From: Prevotella sp. UBA4268
GTDB lineage: Bacteria > Bacteroidota > Bacteroidia > Bacteroidales > Bacteroidaceae
Direction: 5' to 3'
Assembly (NCBI GenBank): GCA_002395135.1
Contig: DGWC01000083.1
Coordinates: forward strand, 47,413 to 111,412
Length of the DNA: 64,000 nucleotides
Shown here: positions 1 through 7,074 of the stretch, one piece after another
Position numbering within the stretch: the first letter of the stretch is position 1
Layout: every line of letters begins with the position of its first letter
Translations under genes and position numbers: made by a program
The notes under the pieces: model-generated
Seen by the model: only the letters and a program-made list of their open reading frames with translations
What the model was told of the DNA's origin: nothing
The model's database searches: none

Positions 1-861
1 TCCCTTGATGCGCGTGTCTTTTGTAAGATGGACGATGTTGTTGTTGCTGACAACATAGGCTCCTTTGGCGGCATAGATTTCTTTGGCGGTCGTCCCTCCT
101 GTGTAGAATCCGTCGCTGCTTACCTTGAAAGTCTTGTATTCGGGAGTCTGCACATAGTTCACCGATGCCAAGCCGTCGTGATTGCCGTCGCGCGAAGTGA
201 TTTCCTCTTCTTTCACTTTCCATGTGTTCAGCGACATGCGGGGGTGCTTGTAGGTGGCGGGCTCCGTTTCGTTCACAGAGAAGAACATGCGGCCCAGTTC
301 GTAGAATGTGGTTTCTTTGCCTCGTGGGTCAACGCCTTTGGTGGGTTCCTTGGTGGGCTTCAGCAGATAGAACTGTCCGGGCTGCACGATATATTCGGTG
401 GTGTGCAGGCTGACTGTTTTGAAATCGATGACTTCAGGATTCTGCGACATGTTGCCTACGCTATGGATGACGGCAAGACATGCATCCTCGCCGAAGGCCA
501 GGCGCATTTGCTCGCCAGTGAGGGGCAGCGGGAAAGAGAAGGAGTTCCACTGTCCGGTCTTCATTGTGCGTTCCAGACAGGCTGCGCCGCTGTATTGTCC
601 GTTTGGCGTAGAACTTTGATAGCGCTTGATGTTGTCGGGGTCGAAGCCCAGATAGTCCAGGCTCTCCTCGTCTTCGTAGAAGAACACGGGGCCGGTGCCC
701 ATGAACGACACGCGGAAGTCGTCGACGCACACCCAGTCGGTGTCATAATAGTAGGTCACGTTGCCATTCTTCTTGCCTGTGCTCCGCGTGGCTTCGTCCT
801 TGCCTACGCCTACCTGCACGGTGCGCATACCACTGTTGAACTGCTCCTCGATGCAGTCGTA
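1..861 (-). pseudogene. 3' part of a surface protein gene, 5' truncated
   Basis: The minus strand is open from a TAG at 862-864 to the window edge (287 codons) with no plausible start at its head; the first in-frame ATG lies several codons inside. The product is acidic, rich in aromatic residues and Gly/Thr, with stretches such as YYYDTDWVCVDDFRVSFMG and LNTWKVKEEEI. It looks like the C-terminal half of a large secreted or surface-anchored Bacteroidales protein of beta-sandwich type. I do not recognise the family. A stop directly abutting a well-formed frame suggests a rearrangement breakpoint near 861, or a frameshift. The gene may continue past position 1. Confidence 0.6.
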
Positions 862-1193
862 CTACTTGACCAACAAAGGTAGAGAGGCCTTGACCAATCT
901 TTGAGTACAATATCGACTTTCACTTCCTACGAAGGCAGAGGATGCAAGTTAGAATTCTTTCGTCGAAACGAACAAAATCCTTATTTGGCAGTTCTAACTG
1001 CCGAAATGTAGATATTTAATTGTATTGATTAGCGATTAAAGTCTTTGATTGGGTTCCTGCAAAACTCTCTTCATTTTGGTATGGATCACAATTCATCCCT
1101 AATTCGTGCTTTTTCTTGTGGGGAAGACGGGGCTTAATTTGCACGAAAAATTGCAGATGCGGGGAAAATGTGGGAAAAATTGAGAAAAGGAAA
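862..1193. other. Non-coding stretch between broken gene and tRNA-Leu remnant
   Basis: I see no gene here; the ORFs on both strands are short and cross a tRNA remnant. It holds a 7-bp palindrome (GGCAGTT/AACTGCC, 987-1002) without a T-run. It should be the chromosomal flank that lay downstream of tRNA-Leu before the element at 1247-8601 inserted. Confidence 0.5.
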
Positions 1194-1228
1194 ATCGCCA
1201 AATCTCTTATTTTCAGAGGTTTGGCGAT
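1194..1228 (-). terminator. Displaced terminator of tRNA-Leu
   Basis: Arms ATCGCCAAATCTC and GAGGTTTGGCGAT form a 13-bp stem with one G-T pair and a 9-nt loop. On the minus strand the stem is followed by TTTTCC. It lies just 3' of a short copy of the tRNA-Leu 3' end (1247-1259, minus sense). This is the arrangement expected if it was the original tRNA terminator, pushed 7 kb away by integration. Confidence 0.6.
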
Positions 1229-1246
1229 TGCTTTCGAGTTAAACTC

Positions 1247-1259
1247 GTACCCAGAGCCG
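1247..1259. repeat. Left attachment-site repeat of tRNA-Leu element
   Basis: GTACCCAGAGCCG is identical to 8589-8601 inside tRNA-Leu. On the minus strand the surroundings read like a decayed T-arm (GGTTCGA, then CGGCTCTGGGTAC), so this is probably the 3' tRNA fragment left at the far junction. Confidence 0.6.
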
Positions 1260-1376
1260 TGCTGTTCTCGAACCAATTTTTGCATGACCTTGACCTTCTT
1301 TGGGAACTACATTTATGGATACCAGACCCAACAAAACCCACGTATAGTAAAAAGTAATTGGGTATCAAACGCTGTC

Positions 1377-1402
1377 AAGCCCCTTCCTATGGGGCTTTTA
1401 TC
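1377..1402 (+). terminator. Rho-independent terminator-like hairpin
   Basis: AAGCCCC, a 7-nt loop, then GGGGCTTTTAT: a GC-rich stem ending in a short T-run. No gene on the plus strand reads into it. It may insulate the element from outside transcription. The rest of 1260-1560 shows no gene. Confidence 0.4.
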
Positions 1403-1560
1403 TCTCTATGCTATGTAACCTTTTTGCTGTTTTATATTCTTATTTGATAGTAGGGTAAGAACTGTTTCTTTTAAAAATCCAGACAGTATATCAAAACTTT
1501 TTTTCGTTACTATACGAACTTTTTGTGACTTACCTACTATTTATATTAAAACTATTGATT

Positions 1561-1752
1561 ATGAAAAGACAATATCGAGATTTAAGAGACGATACCAAGA
1601 TGCGTATCTCACAGAGTTTGAAGGGGCGCAGTTTTAGCGACAGCCACAAACAAGCAATCAGTGACGCAATGCGTCAGTATTGGGCTACTATACCATATCG
1701 CCCAAGTGAAAATAACGAGAATAATAACCAAAACGATGAAACGAGTATGTAA
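1561..1752 (+). CDS. Small NUMOD3-like DNA-binding protein
   Basis: A 63-aa basic protein. Residues 10-35 (MRISQSLKGRSFSDSHKQAI and following SDAM) match the pattern of NUMOD3, the short helical DNA-binding module of homing endonucleases (K-x2-IS-x2-LKGR-x4-S-x-KQ-x-IS). No nuclease domain is present, so it is not a homing enzyme by itself; it may be a DNA-binding accessory of the replication protein that follows. Its end overlaps the next start by 17 nt, which suggests translational coupling. I chose the ATG at 1561 because the upstream alternative start adds a hydrophobic, unrelated stretch. The module assignment is by pattern only. Confidence 0.55.
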   Translation: MKRQYRDLRDDTKMRISQSLKGRSFSDSHKQAISDAMRQYWATIPYRPSENNENNNQNDETSM

Positions 1753-2626
1753 AAGACCTATTCAACTTGATGCAGTGACACTTTGTTATGAGGTGGTGCA
1801 TCCCTACTACTATGAGCAACTGAGCAGCCTCAACTATGGCGACTGCCTTGATATGGATGAGTTCAGACTCTATCGTATTGAGGGGAGATACTTCGATAAC
1901 GTCTATGCCATCCGATTGGATAACGGCACACGTGATATTGAGTGGGGTGTCTTGAAGTTCAATCTCGCCAGAGGTAATGAGCAGAGCAATACACACACCA
2001 ACGGTTATCGTAAGGTTTGGCTCAGCCTCAGCAACGAAACACTCTACTCAAAGGACACCTATTTTCTGACCTACATAGAGCAAAGGCTGGGGTTAGAGTT
2101 CCATAACGTGACGAGTCTTGACCTTGCACTTGATACTCCTTTCAGCGTTAGTCCGCTTGTCAAAACATACTTGCATAACAAAGACGTAACCACCATTCTG
2201 AACGGTAAGCGTATCACAGACAGAGACGAGGACAGACAAGAAATCACATACACATACAGCGGTAGCCTCAACAAGCAAGACAAGTATAAGACCGTGAACA
2301 TCAAACAGCGCAACGCCATCAAGGACAAAAGCAAGGGCATTACGGTACTCTCCTACGACAAGGCAGCAGAAATCAGCAACGCTTCAGATAAGAAATACAT
2401 TCTCGAAAGCTACGGCAATCCTAAGAGGCTCTACCGTACTGAGGTACATCTAAATGCAGAGGACATCGAGAACTATGTCGAGCGTATAGGCATCCAATAC
2501 ACGCCTCTTATTCTGTTCGATGAGGCTACCCTCGAAGATATGTTCTTCCACTTCCTTGGGAGCGTGATACGTTTTCAGAGCCGCAAGATAGATGCCAGTT
2601 GGGAGCATCTGTTAGGTCGCTCGTAG
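1736..2626 (+). CDS. Rolling-circle replication initiation protein (Rep_trans-like)
   Basis: A 296-aa protein with features of the replication initiation factor family found in filamentous phages (CTX-phi RstA type) and Tn916-like elements: a central VTSLDLALDT strand (DxAxD), a K/R-rich stretch, and a late RLYRTEVHL strand (RxEvxL). These proteins nick the double-strand origin through a tyrosine and start rolling-circle replication; the tyrosine-rich region around residues 170-220 would hold the catalytic residue, but I cannot pin it. The ATG at 1736 lies inside the NUMOD3-like gene. The protein ends 38 bp before the IS30 end and could be shortened at the C-terminus compared with relatives. 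Family call moderate, function inferred. Confidence 0.6.
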   Translation: MKRVCKRPIQLDAVTLCYEVVHPYYYEQLSSLNYGDCLDMDEFRLYRIEGRYFDNVYAIRLDNGTRDIEWGVLKFNLARGNEQSNTHTNGYRKVWLSLSNETLYSKDTYFLTYIEQRLGLEFHNVTSLDLALDTPFSVSPLVKTYLHNKDVTTILNGKRITDRDEDRQEITYTYSGSLNKQDKYKTVNIKQRNAIKDKSKGITVLSYDKAAEISNASDKKYILESYGNPKRLYRTEVHLNAEDIENYVERIGIQYTPLILFDEATLEDMFFHFLGSVIRFQSRKIDASWEHLLGRS

Positions 2627-2664
2627 GATTATAACAACCACCCCTACAGAAGATACAGCGCGGA

Positions 2665-3705
2665 TTCAACAGGCAAGTGCAAATTTATATGATTTTCTCA
2701 TAAAAGCACTCATTTGGTGTTAGAAAAATCAGTTTTTCCCTTGGTCTTGCGTTTATTTTCTCCATAATATGCTTGATTTTCTGATGGCTTATGCTGCTGA
2801 ATTGCGCTGATTTTGGTATGTATTGCCTGACAAGTCCGTTGGCATTTTCTATGGCTCCTTTCTGCCATGACGAGTATGGATCTGCGAAGTATACCTTCAC
2901 TCCGATTTTTTCCGTTATCATCTCATGGCATGCGAACTCCGTCCCGTTGTCAGTGGTTATGGTTCTTATGTGCTCCTTGTATGGCTCAAGCAGCCACACC
3001 ACGTTTTTTGCGAGTTCTCTGGCATTCTTTCCATTCTTGAGCTTTCTCATGAAGAGCATGTTCGTGTTCCTCTCCACTATGGTGAGAATGGCGCCATGGT
3101 TCCCCTTTCCGACGATCGTGTCCATCTCAAAGTCCCCGAAGCGTCTTCCATCGGCCTCCTTCGGCCTTTCACGGATGCTTGTGCGATTGGGGATGACGAC
3201 GCGCTTTCCGCCTACGGGCCTGCTGCGGTGCTTGAGCCTGTGGCGGCAGTTCTTATAGAGGTCGCCGCCCTGCCTCCTATCCTTCCTTATCATCTTGTAG
3301 ATGGTCTCATGGGATATGTGCTTGCCCTGGAGCTTGAGATGGCCTGATATCTGCTCTGGAGACCATTGCTCCTTTCTCAGCAGACTCTCCACCTCCTGTC
3401 GCAGTTCCTTGCCCACTGTGCGGTTTCCCGGCTGCCTGTGCTTGTGGTATGCGGCATTCCTCTGGGCGGTTTCCCATACATACTTGCCACGGCTTCCGGT
3501 GTTGCGCCTGAGCTCGCGCGTGATGGTGGAAGGATGTACGCCAATTGAATTGGCGATGGCACTTTTCGTCTCTCCTTTTTGTAATAACACAGAAATTGTG
3601 TACCTTTGCTCCGAAGTCAGTTGTTTGTACATAAGCAATGCAAATTTAACTGATTTTTGGGAGACGGCGGTCTCCCTTTCTTGTTTTTTTGCATTGCCTG
3701 TTGAA
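2665..3705 (-). mobile_element. IS30-family insertion sequence
   Basis: About 1.04 kb, bounded by imperfect inverted repeats: TTCAACAGGCAAGTGCAAA at the left and, read inward from the right, TTCAACAGGCAATGCAAA (one-base gap). It contains one transposase gene. It sits between the replication gene and the large hairpin at 3714. The target-site duplication is not clear from the flanks (cgcgga / acgggc). Confidence 0.75.
2685..3632 (-). CDS. IS30-family transposase
   Basis: A 315-aa DDE transposase. The N-terminal helix-turn-helix reads LTSEQRYTISVLLQKGETK then SIGVHPSTITRELRRN, the classic IS30 HTH. The catalytic core shows D in FGDFEMDTIVGKG, D in TITTDNGTEFACH, and E in WQKGAIENANGLVRQY, in DDE order, so it looks intact and near the usual family length (about 310-380 aa). 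I chose the ATG at 3632 over a TTG two codons upstream. A promoter-like TAAATTTG lies on the minus strand at 3641-3648, only about 10 nt upstream, and a 7-bp GC hairpin (3659-3676) follows. A similar TAAATTTGCA faces outward at the other end of the IS. Confidence 0.92.
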   Translation of the reverse strand: MYKQLTSEQRYTISVLLQKGETKSAIANSIGVHPSTITRELRRNTGSRGKYVWETAQRNAAYHKHRQPGNRTVGKELRQEVESLLRKEQWSPEQISGHLKLQGKHISHETIYKMIRKDRRQGGDLYKNCRHRLKHRSRPVGGKRVVIPNRTSIRERPKEADGRRFGDFEMDTIVGKGNHGAILTIVERNTNMLFMRKLKNGKNARELAKNVVWLLEPYKEHIRTITTDNGTEFACHEMITEKIGVKVYFADPYSSWQKGAIENANGLVRQYIPKSAQFSSISHQKIKHIMEKINARPREKLIFLTPNECFYEKII

Positions 3706-3713
3706 ACGGGCGT

Positions 3714-3772
3714 TTCCGTGGGGGGTGGAACCCCTCTCCGCTACGCTCCGAGAGGCTTCCCCCCCCACGGAA
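3714..3772. repeat. Large GC-rich hairpin, origin-like
   Basis: Outer arms TTCCGTGGGGGG (3714-3725) and CCCCCCACGGAA (3761-3772) are perfect complements; GGAA/TTCC and CCTCTC/GAGAGG extend the stem inward to a loop of about 11 nt. In total some 22 bp pair in 59 nt, in otherwise AT-rich DNA. It lies outside the IS30 and downstream of the rep gene, where a nicking or single-strand origin would be expected. No terminator T-run follows. Confidence 0.6.
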
Positions 3773-3869
3773 CATTCTTCTTCCCTCATCCAATATTTGC
3801 ACTTCTATCTTGAACTTGGGCAGAAATGTCATCAACCATTGATATATAGGACAAAACGTATCATATTAA

Positions 3870-3918
3870 AAATGTATCAATGAAATCAATAAATCATATC
3901 GAAATCATTGATACATTT
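3870..3918. repeat. 14-bp perfect inverted repeat
   Basis: AAATGTATCAATGA (3870-3883) and TCATTGATACATTT (3905-3918) are exact complements around a 21-nt AT-rich spacer; shorter GTATCA copies lie on both sides (3859, 3920). This suits an operator or a replication-protein binding site. 3919-4037 shows nothing else. Confidence 0.55.
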
Positions 3919-4037
3919 GTATCAGTCTAACTTAAAAAGTTATCTTGAGTCTAAACATAGTTGTCATAAAACGAGAAATAATAACGTCATAAGTTAAGTT
4001 TCTTCCATGTACTTGAACGTTTTACAAAAGTTTTTAA

Positions 4038-4045
4038 TATCTTTG
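4038..4045 (+). promoter_or_regulatory. Promoter with a 310-nt leader ahead of Sel1 gene
   Basis: TATCTTTG matches the Bacteroidetes -7 box (TAnnTTTG). The transcript would begin near 4052 and run about 310 nt before the Sel1-repeat gene. The leader contains GCCT/AGGC (about 4057-4068), GTGAA/TTCAC and TTGGCAACTGCCAA palindromes, but no riboswitch I recognise and no convincing ORF. Confidence 0.5.
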
Positions 4046-4365
4046 CATCGTCATATTGCCTGAATAGGCATCTGACAGGCATATTAGACAGCGCATTTTC
4101 GCTTTTCTGAACATGTGAACTTGGACACTTCACCTGTTGGCAACTGCCAATGAAATCATCAGAAAGTGGGAAACGCTCTCTTGGTGTGTATTCGTACCAT
4201 TTACGAAATACTGCCAAGCGGAGGAACGTTCCTATTCTGTGATTTCAGGGAGTCCAAGCCCCACATGGCAGTTTAGAGTAATGGTGACTCCGCTCTTCTT
4301 TTATGCCTCCTAAACATAGTATAAATTAGCATCGCAGGGTCACAGATGCCTTATTTTATTACGAT

Positions 4366-5094
4366 ATGATTAGTACAATGAAACACGGGATTATAATTGG
4401 AGGGCTTGTTTTTGTAATATCCCTCAGTGCAATTTCATGTGAAAGCAAGTCAAAAAGTGACATGAATGTACCAACCGAGTATTGTGAGGAACTCGTAAAA
4501 CTTGCAGAGGGAGGCAATGCCGAGGCCCAGGCAAATCTTGGTGTATGCTATGCAAAAGGTGAAGGTGTTTCACAGAGTAATGAAGAAGCTGTAAGATGGT
4601 TTAAGATGTCAGTTGAACAAAATAATGCGAAAGGACAATTTTACTTGGCTATGGCTTATAACAGAGGAATGGGAGTCAATCAGGATTGGCAAGAATCGTT
4701 TCGTCTAATTAAGGAGTCTGCTAATCAAGGTTATGCAAAAGCACAAACTCAGTTAGCAGGTTGTTATGATTACGGGCTGAATGGTATCACAAAGAATCAT
4801 GCCGAAGCCATGAAATGGTTTAGATTGGCTGCGGAGCAAGGTGAACCCGATGCACAATGGAACGTTGGTATGGATTACTATACTAATAAAGACTATAATG
4901 AAGCGTTCAAATGGTTTGACAAATCGGCAGCACAAGGTTATTCTGATGGACAACTATTTTTGGGCATGTGTTATTTCTTGGGACAAGGTGTTGAGCAAGA
5001 TAAAGTAAGAGGTTATGATTTAGTCCGTAAAGCAGCAGAACAAGGCAATAAAGATGCTATTCAAGAATTAGAATTGTTAAAGAATAACATGTAA
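4366..5094 (+). CDS. Sel1-repeat lipoprotein
   Basis: A 242-aa protein. A hydrophobic N-terminus ending at SLSAISC (Cys about 25) fits a lipoprotein signal. Five Sel1/TPR-like repeats follow from residue 42, each with the A-x2-G-x-A-x2-Q-x-x-LG-x-CY pattern (AEAQANLGVCYAKGEGVSQS; AKGQFYLAMAYNRGMGVNQD). Sel1 repeats are alpha-helical protein-interaction modules; in mobile elements they are often cargo. It is followed 88 bp later by a small zinc-ribbon membrane protein, likely in the same transcript. The role is unknown. An ATG at 4378 is an alternative start. Confidence 0.8.
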   Translation: MISTMKHGIIIGGLVFVISLSAISCESKSKSDMNVPTEYCEELVKLAEGGNAEAQANLGVCYAKGEGVSQSNEEAVRWFKMSVEQNNAKGQFYLAMAYNRGMGVNQDWQESFRLIKESANQGYAKAQTQLAGCYDYGLNGITKNHAEAMKWFRLAAEQGEPDAQWNVGMDYYTNKDYNEAFKWFDKSAAQGYSDGQLFLGMCYFLGQGVEQDKVRGYDLVRKAAEQGNKDAIQELELLKNNM

Positions 5095-5182
5095 GTCGTT
5101 GGTTATTGGCATAAGTTCCGAACGAGCAAGAAAGTACCAGTCAGCTATGACACGGACAAATAGGCATAAAACTCAATAAATT

Positions 5183-5503
5183 ATGATACTACTTATTATT
5201 GTCGTTGCTGTTGTTGCTGTTTATTTCTTTATAAAGAACAATCCGAAGGGAAATACACAAGCGACACAATCAGATGCTAGTCAAACAGCAGAACAGACAA
5301 CATGTCCTATCTGTGGACATCAAATTTCAAGCAAGGCAGTTACATGTCCTCAATGTGGGCATCCTGTTGGTTACGATAGCGCAAGAATGAACCTAAAAAC
5401 ATTTTTAAGGAAAAAATGGGTTAAGGTGATATTAGTAATTATTGCAATAATCATTATCGGACGAATAATCGGTAGCATCGTAAATCAATGGTTATTAGCA
5501 TAA
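5183..5503 (+). CDS. Zinc-ribbon membrane protein
   Basis: A 106-aa protein with a transmembrane helix at residues 2-16, a polar linker, a zinc ribbon with two CxxC pairs (CPICGHQ at about 41, CPQCGHP at about 55), and a second hydrophobic helix near the C-terminus (VKVILVIIAIIIIGRIIG). This architecture (TM, zinc ribbon, TM) is common in short proteins of unknown function. It is probably co-transcribed with the Sel1 lipoprotein; both may sit at the inner membrane or periplasm. No function can be assigned. Confidence 0.75.
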   Translation: MILLIIVVAVVAVYFFIKNNPKGNTQATQSDASQTAEQTTCPICGHQISSKAVTCPQCGHPVGYDSARMNLKTFLRKKWVKVILVIIAIIIIGRIIGSIVNQWLLA

Positions 5504-5512
5504 ACTATCCTT

Positions 5513-5544
5513 AAGCACCGGTCAGCAATGGTCGGTGTTTTATT
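5513..5544 (+). terminator. Terminator after zinc-ribbon gene
   Basis: CACCG / CGGTG stem with flanking A-A and T-T pairs, then TTTTATTTTAT. It closes the Sel1/zinc-ribbon transcript and overlaps the end of the convergent regulator gene. Confidence 0.6.
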
Positions 5545-5896
5545 TTATATGATATTTTCCGTTAATGTCATACTCTGATATTTCCTCATTTTGTAGGGTA
5601 TTCTTAATGTTGGATGCAAAGTCAATGAGTGAGTCTACATTATCGGTTACAAGCGTTTTTCCTCTAAACACAATGATTGCTGTTAGGTCGGTTTGATCCA
5701 GACGTGAATTAAATAGTGTCGCTACCTCAACATTTAGATTTTGTGCAATACTCTGTATTGTGCTTAATGTCGGGTTTCCGTTAATAGCCCTACTTAAACT
5801 CTCCGGCGCAATCTGCATTTTCTCTGCAAGTTGCCGCATGGTTATGCCTTGCTTACGGCAAAGCATTCGTACCGAAAGACTCAAGTTATTTTCCAT
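5540..5896 (-). CDS. XRE-family transcriptional regulator
   Basis: A 118-aa protein with a Cro/CI-type helix-turn-helix at about residues 8-62 (RMLCRKQGITMRQLAEKMQI, then APESLSRAINGNPTLSTI). The C-terminal half (VATLFNSRLDQTDLTAIIVF) fits small regulators that carry a beta-strand tail. It is transcribed divergently from the resolvase gene. An 18-bp motif occurs once near each promoter, so the protein probably represses both directions, as in prophage and plasmid switch regions. Confidence 0.85.
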   Translation of the reverse strand: MENNLSLSVRMLCRKQGITMRQLAEKMQIAPESLSRAINGNPTLSTIQSIAQNLNVEVATLFNSRLDQTDLTAIIVFRGKTLVTDNVDSLIDFASNIKNTLQNEEISEYDINGKYHIK

Positions 5897-5916
5897 ATTA
5901 TTTCTTGTTTTGGGTG

Positions 5917-5924
5917 CAAAGTTA
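5917..5924 (-). promoter_or_regulatory. Promoter of the XRE regulator
   Basis: CAAAGTTA is TAACTTTG on the minus strand, a -7 box about 20 nt from the regulator start, giving a nearly leaderless message. Confidence 0.6.
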
Positions 5925-5928
5925 CAAA

Positions 5929-6042
5929 AATAACTTGAAATATCAATTAATTAGAACAAAATTGAAAGAAAATATCAAATTAATTTGGTTTGCATTGATT
6001 TTTGTTGTATATTTGCACTTGAAAAATAACTTAATATATCAA
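5929..6042. promoter_or_regulatory. Paired operator-like repeats in the divergent promoter region
   Basis: AATAACTTGAAATATCAA (5929-5946) and AATAACTTAATATATCAA (6025-6042) match at 16 of 18 positions in the same orientation, one beside each promoter; a partial AATATCAA copy lies at about 5970. They are good candidates for XRE-regulator binding sites. Confidence 0.5.
6008..6015 (+). promoter_or_regulatory. Promoter of the resolvase gene
   Basis: TATATTTG -7 box with TTTG at 5984-5987, a 20-bp gap, matching the Bacteroidetes -33/-7 layout. The start codon lies about 30 nt downstream, inside or next to the second operator-like repeat. Confidence 0.65.
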
Positions 6043-6045
6043 GAA

Positions 6046-6678
6046 ATGGGAAAGAAGAATGTAACAGCAGTGATTTATGCAAGAGTAAGCACCAACGGCC
6101 AAGACTATGACCGCCAACTTAACGACCTCCGAGATTATGCAAGTCGTATGGGGTATAACGTGGTTAAGGAGTTTGCAGAGAAAATCTCCGGCGCAAAGAA
6201 AGTGGCAGAGCGAGAAGCACTGACAGAGTTACTTTCGTTTGTTGAGACCAACCATATCGACAAGGTGCTTATATATGAGTGCAGCCGTTTAAGTCGTAGG
6301 GTGGCTGACTTTATCAATATTGTAGATAGGTTGAATGAGTTGCACATTTCTTTATATATACACCAAAACGGACTTGAAACCCTGCAGGCAGATGGGAAGG
6401 TGAACCCTATTGCGCAACTTGTTATCGGTATGTTGGCCCAGTTCAACAGCATGGAGCGCAACCTCATCCGTTCACGTATGGAAAGCGGTTACAACAACTA
6501 CAGAAACAATGGCGGTGTGGTTGGTCGCAAGGTTGGTTTTCGCAAGTCTGATGAGGCCATGAGGGAAGAATATAAAGAAGAAAGTCGTTTGCTCAGAAAG
6601 GGCTTGAGTCTCCGCAATGTTGCTAAAATCACGGGCACTTCCATTAATACATTACGTAAAGTTAAGGCACTTAGTTAA
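6046..6678 (+). CDS. Serine resolvase/invertase
   Basis: A 210-aa small serine recombinase. The catalytic N-terminus reads VIYARVSTNGQDYDRQL with the nucleophile Ser in ARVST; later motifs include YECSRLSRRVADF and AQFNSMERNLIRSRM, which place the conserved arginines. The C-terminus (LRKGLSLRNVAKITGTSINT) is the expected HTH DNA-binding domain. It likely resolves multimers of the element or inverts a segment. A longer in-frame extension to 5905 exists, but the ATG at 6046 follows the promoter and matches family starts. Confidence 0.9.
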   Translation: MGKKNVTAVIYARVSTNGQDYDRQLNDLRDYASRMGYNVVKEFAEKISGAKKVAEREALTELLSFVETNHIDKVLIYECSRLSRRVADFINIVDRLNELHISLYIHQNGLETLQADGKVNPIAQLVIGMLAQFNSMERNLIRSRMESGYNNYRNNGGVVGRKVGFRKSDEAMREEYKEESRLLRKGLSLRNVAKITGTSINTLRKVKALS

Positions 6679-6764
6679 AAAGTTGCCTTTTCCTTTGGTT
6701 AGTCGGTAGATTTGCATTAGGTTTGTAAATGTCAGAGGATAACAGATTGATAATAAAGAGATAA

Positions 6765-6974
6765 ATGACAGAAAAATATGACATAGAAATCAAGATTGGA
6801 AATGAGGTTTTAAGCGGTTGCCCTCTTGTCGTACAACAGACTTGCTCACCCGTGATGGGTGGCACAGCAAGAGACAGCAAGCAACGAAATAAGAGGGTTA
6901 TGGTATTGATTAATGGTAACATTGGAACTATGCAAGAAAATACTAAACAGCGGAAAACGCAAATATACAGATAG
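6765..6974 (+). CDS. Small hypothetical protein
   Basis: A 69-aa ORF beginning MTEKYDIEIKIGNEV after a weak purine-rich GAGATAA. It overlaps the start of the next small gene by 62 nt in another frame. No domain is recognised; it may be spurious. The amphipathic N-terminus and its position in the resolvase-recombinase interval are the only support. Confidence 0.3.
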   Translation: MTEKYDIEIKIGNEVLSGCPLVVQQTCSPVMGGTARDSKQRNKRVMVLINGNIGTMQENTKQRKTQIYR

Positions 6975-7074
6975 CGAAATAAAGGAAATTAGAGAGTTCT
7001 TATACAGAATGGCAGAATTGCAGATAGAGAGTGAAAAAGAAAAAGCAATAATAAATAAAGAAAAGAGAATATGA
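6913..7074 (+). CDS. 53-aa protein coupled to the large serine recombinase
   Basis: The ORF starts at ATG 6913 (MVTLELCKKILNSGKRKYTD) and ends in a lysine- and glutamate-rich helix (EIKEIREFLYRMAELQIESE). Its stop overlaps the recombinase start (ATGA), a sign of translational coupling. Small proteins with a Y-T-D/E-x-E-I-K-x-IR-E-FLY core ahead of serine recombinases are, to my recollection, common in Bacteroidetes elements; they may act as directionality or stability partners. That role is inference. Confidence 0.6.
   Translation: MVTLELCKKILNSGKRKYTDSEIKEIREFLYRMAELQIESEKEKAIINKEKRI

Noticed and set aside
28-882. 284-aa ORF on the plus strand
   Set aside because: It is the antisense of the surface-protein fragment, which has a coherent protein composition on the minus strand.
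1016-1418. Two overlapping ORFs on opposite strands
   Set aside because: Both run across the tRNA-Leu remnant and its terminator; no protein-like composition.
1561-2626. Intact filamentous prophage
   Set aside because: Only a Rep_trans-like gene is present; no coat, Zot-like or secretin gene is found in the element.
3301-3813. 170-aa plus-strand ORF across the IS30 end
   Set aside because: It is antisense of the transposase and continues through the GC hairpin; no start signal.
3987-4217. 76-aa minus-strand ORF
   Set aside because: It covers a plus-strand promoter and leader; no recognisable features.
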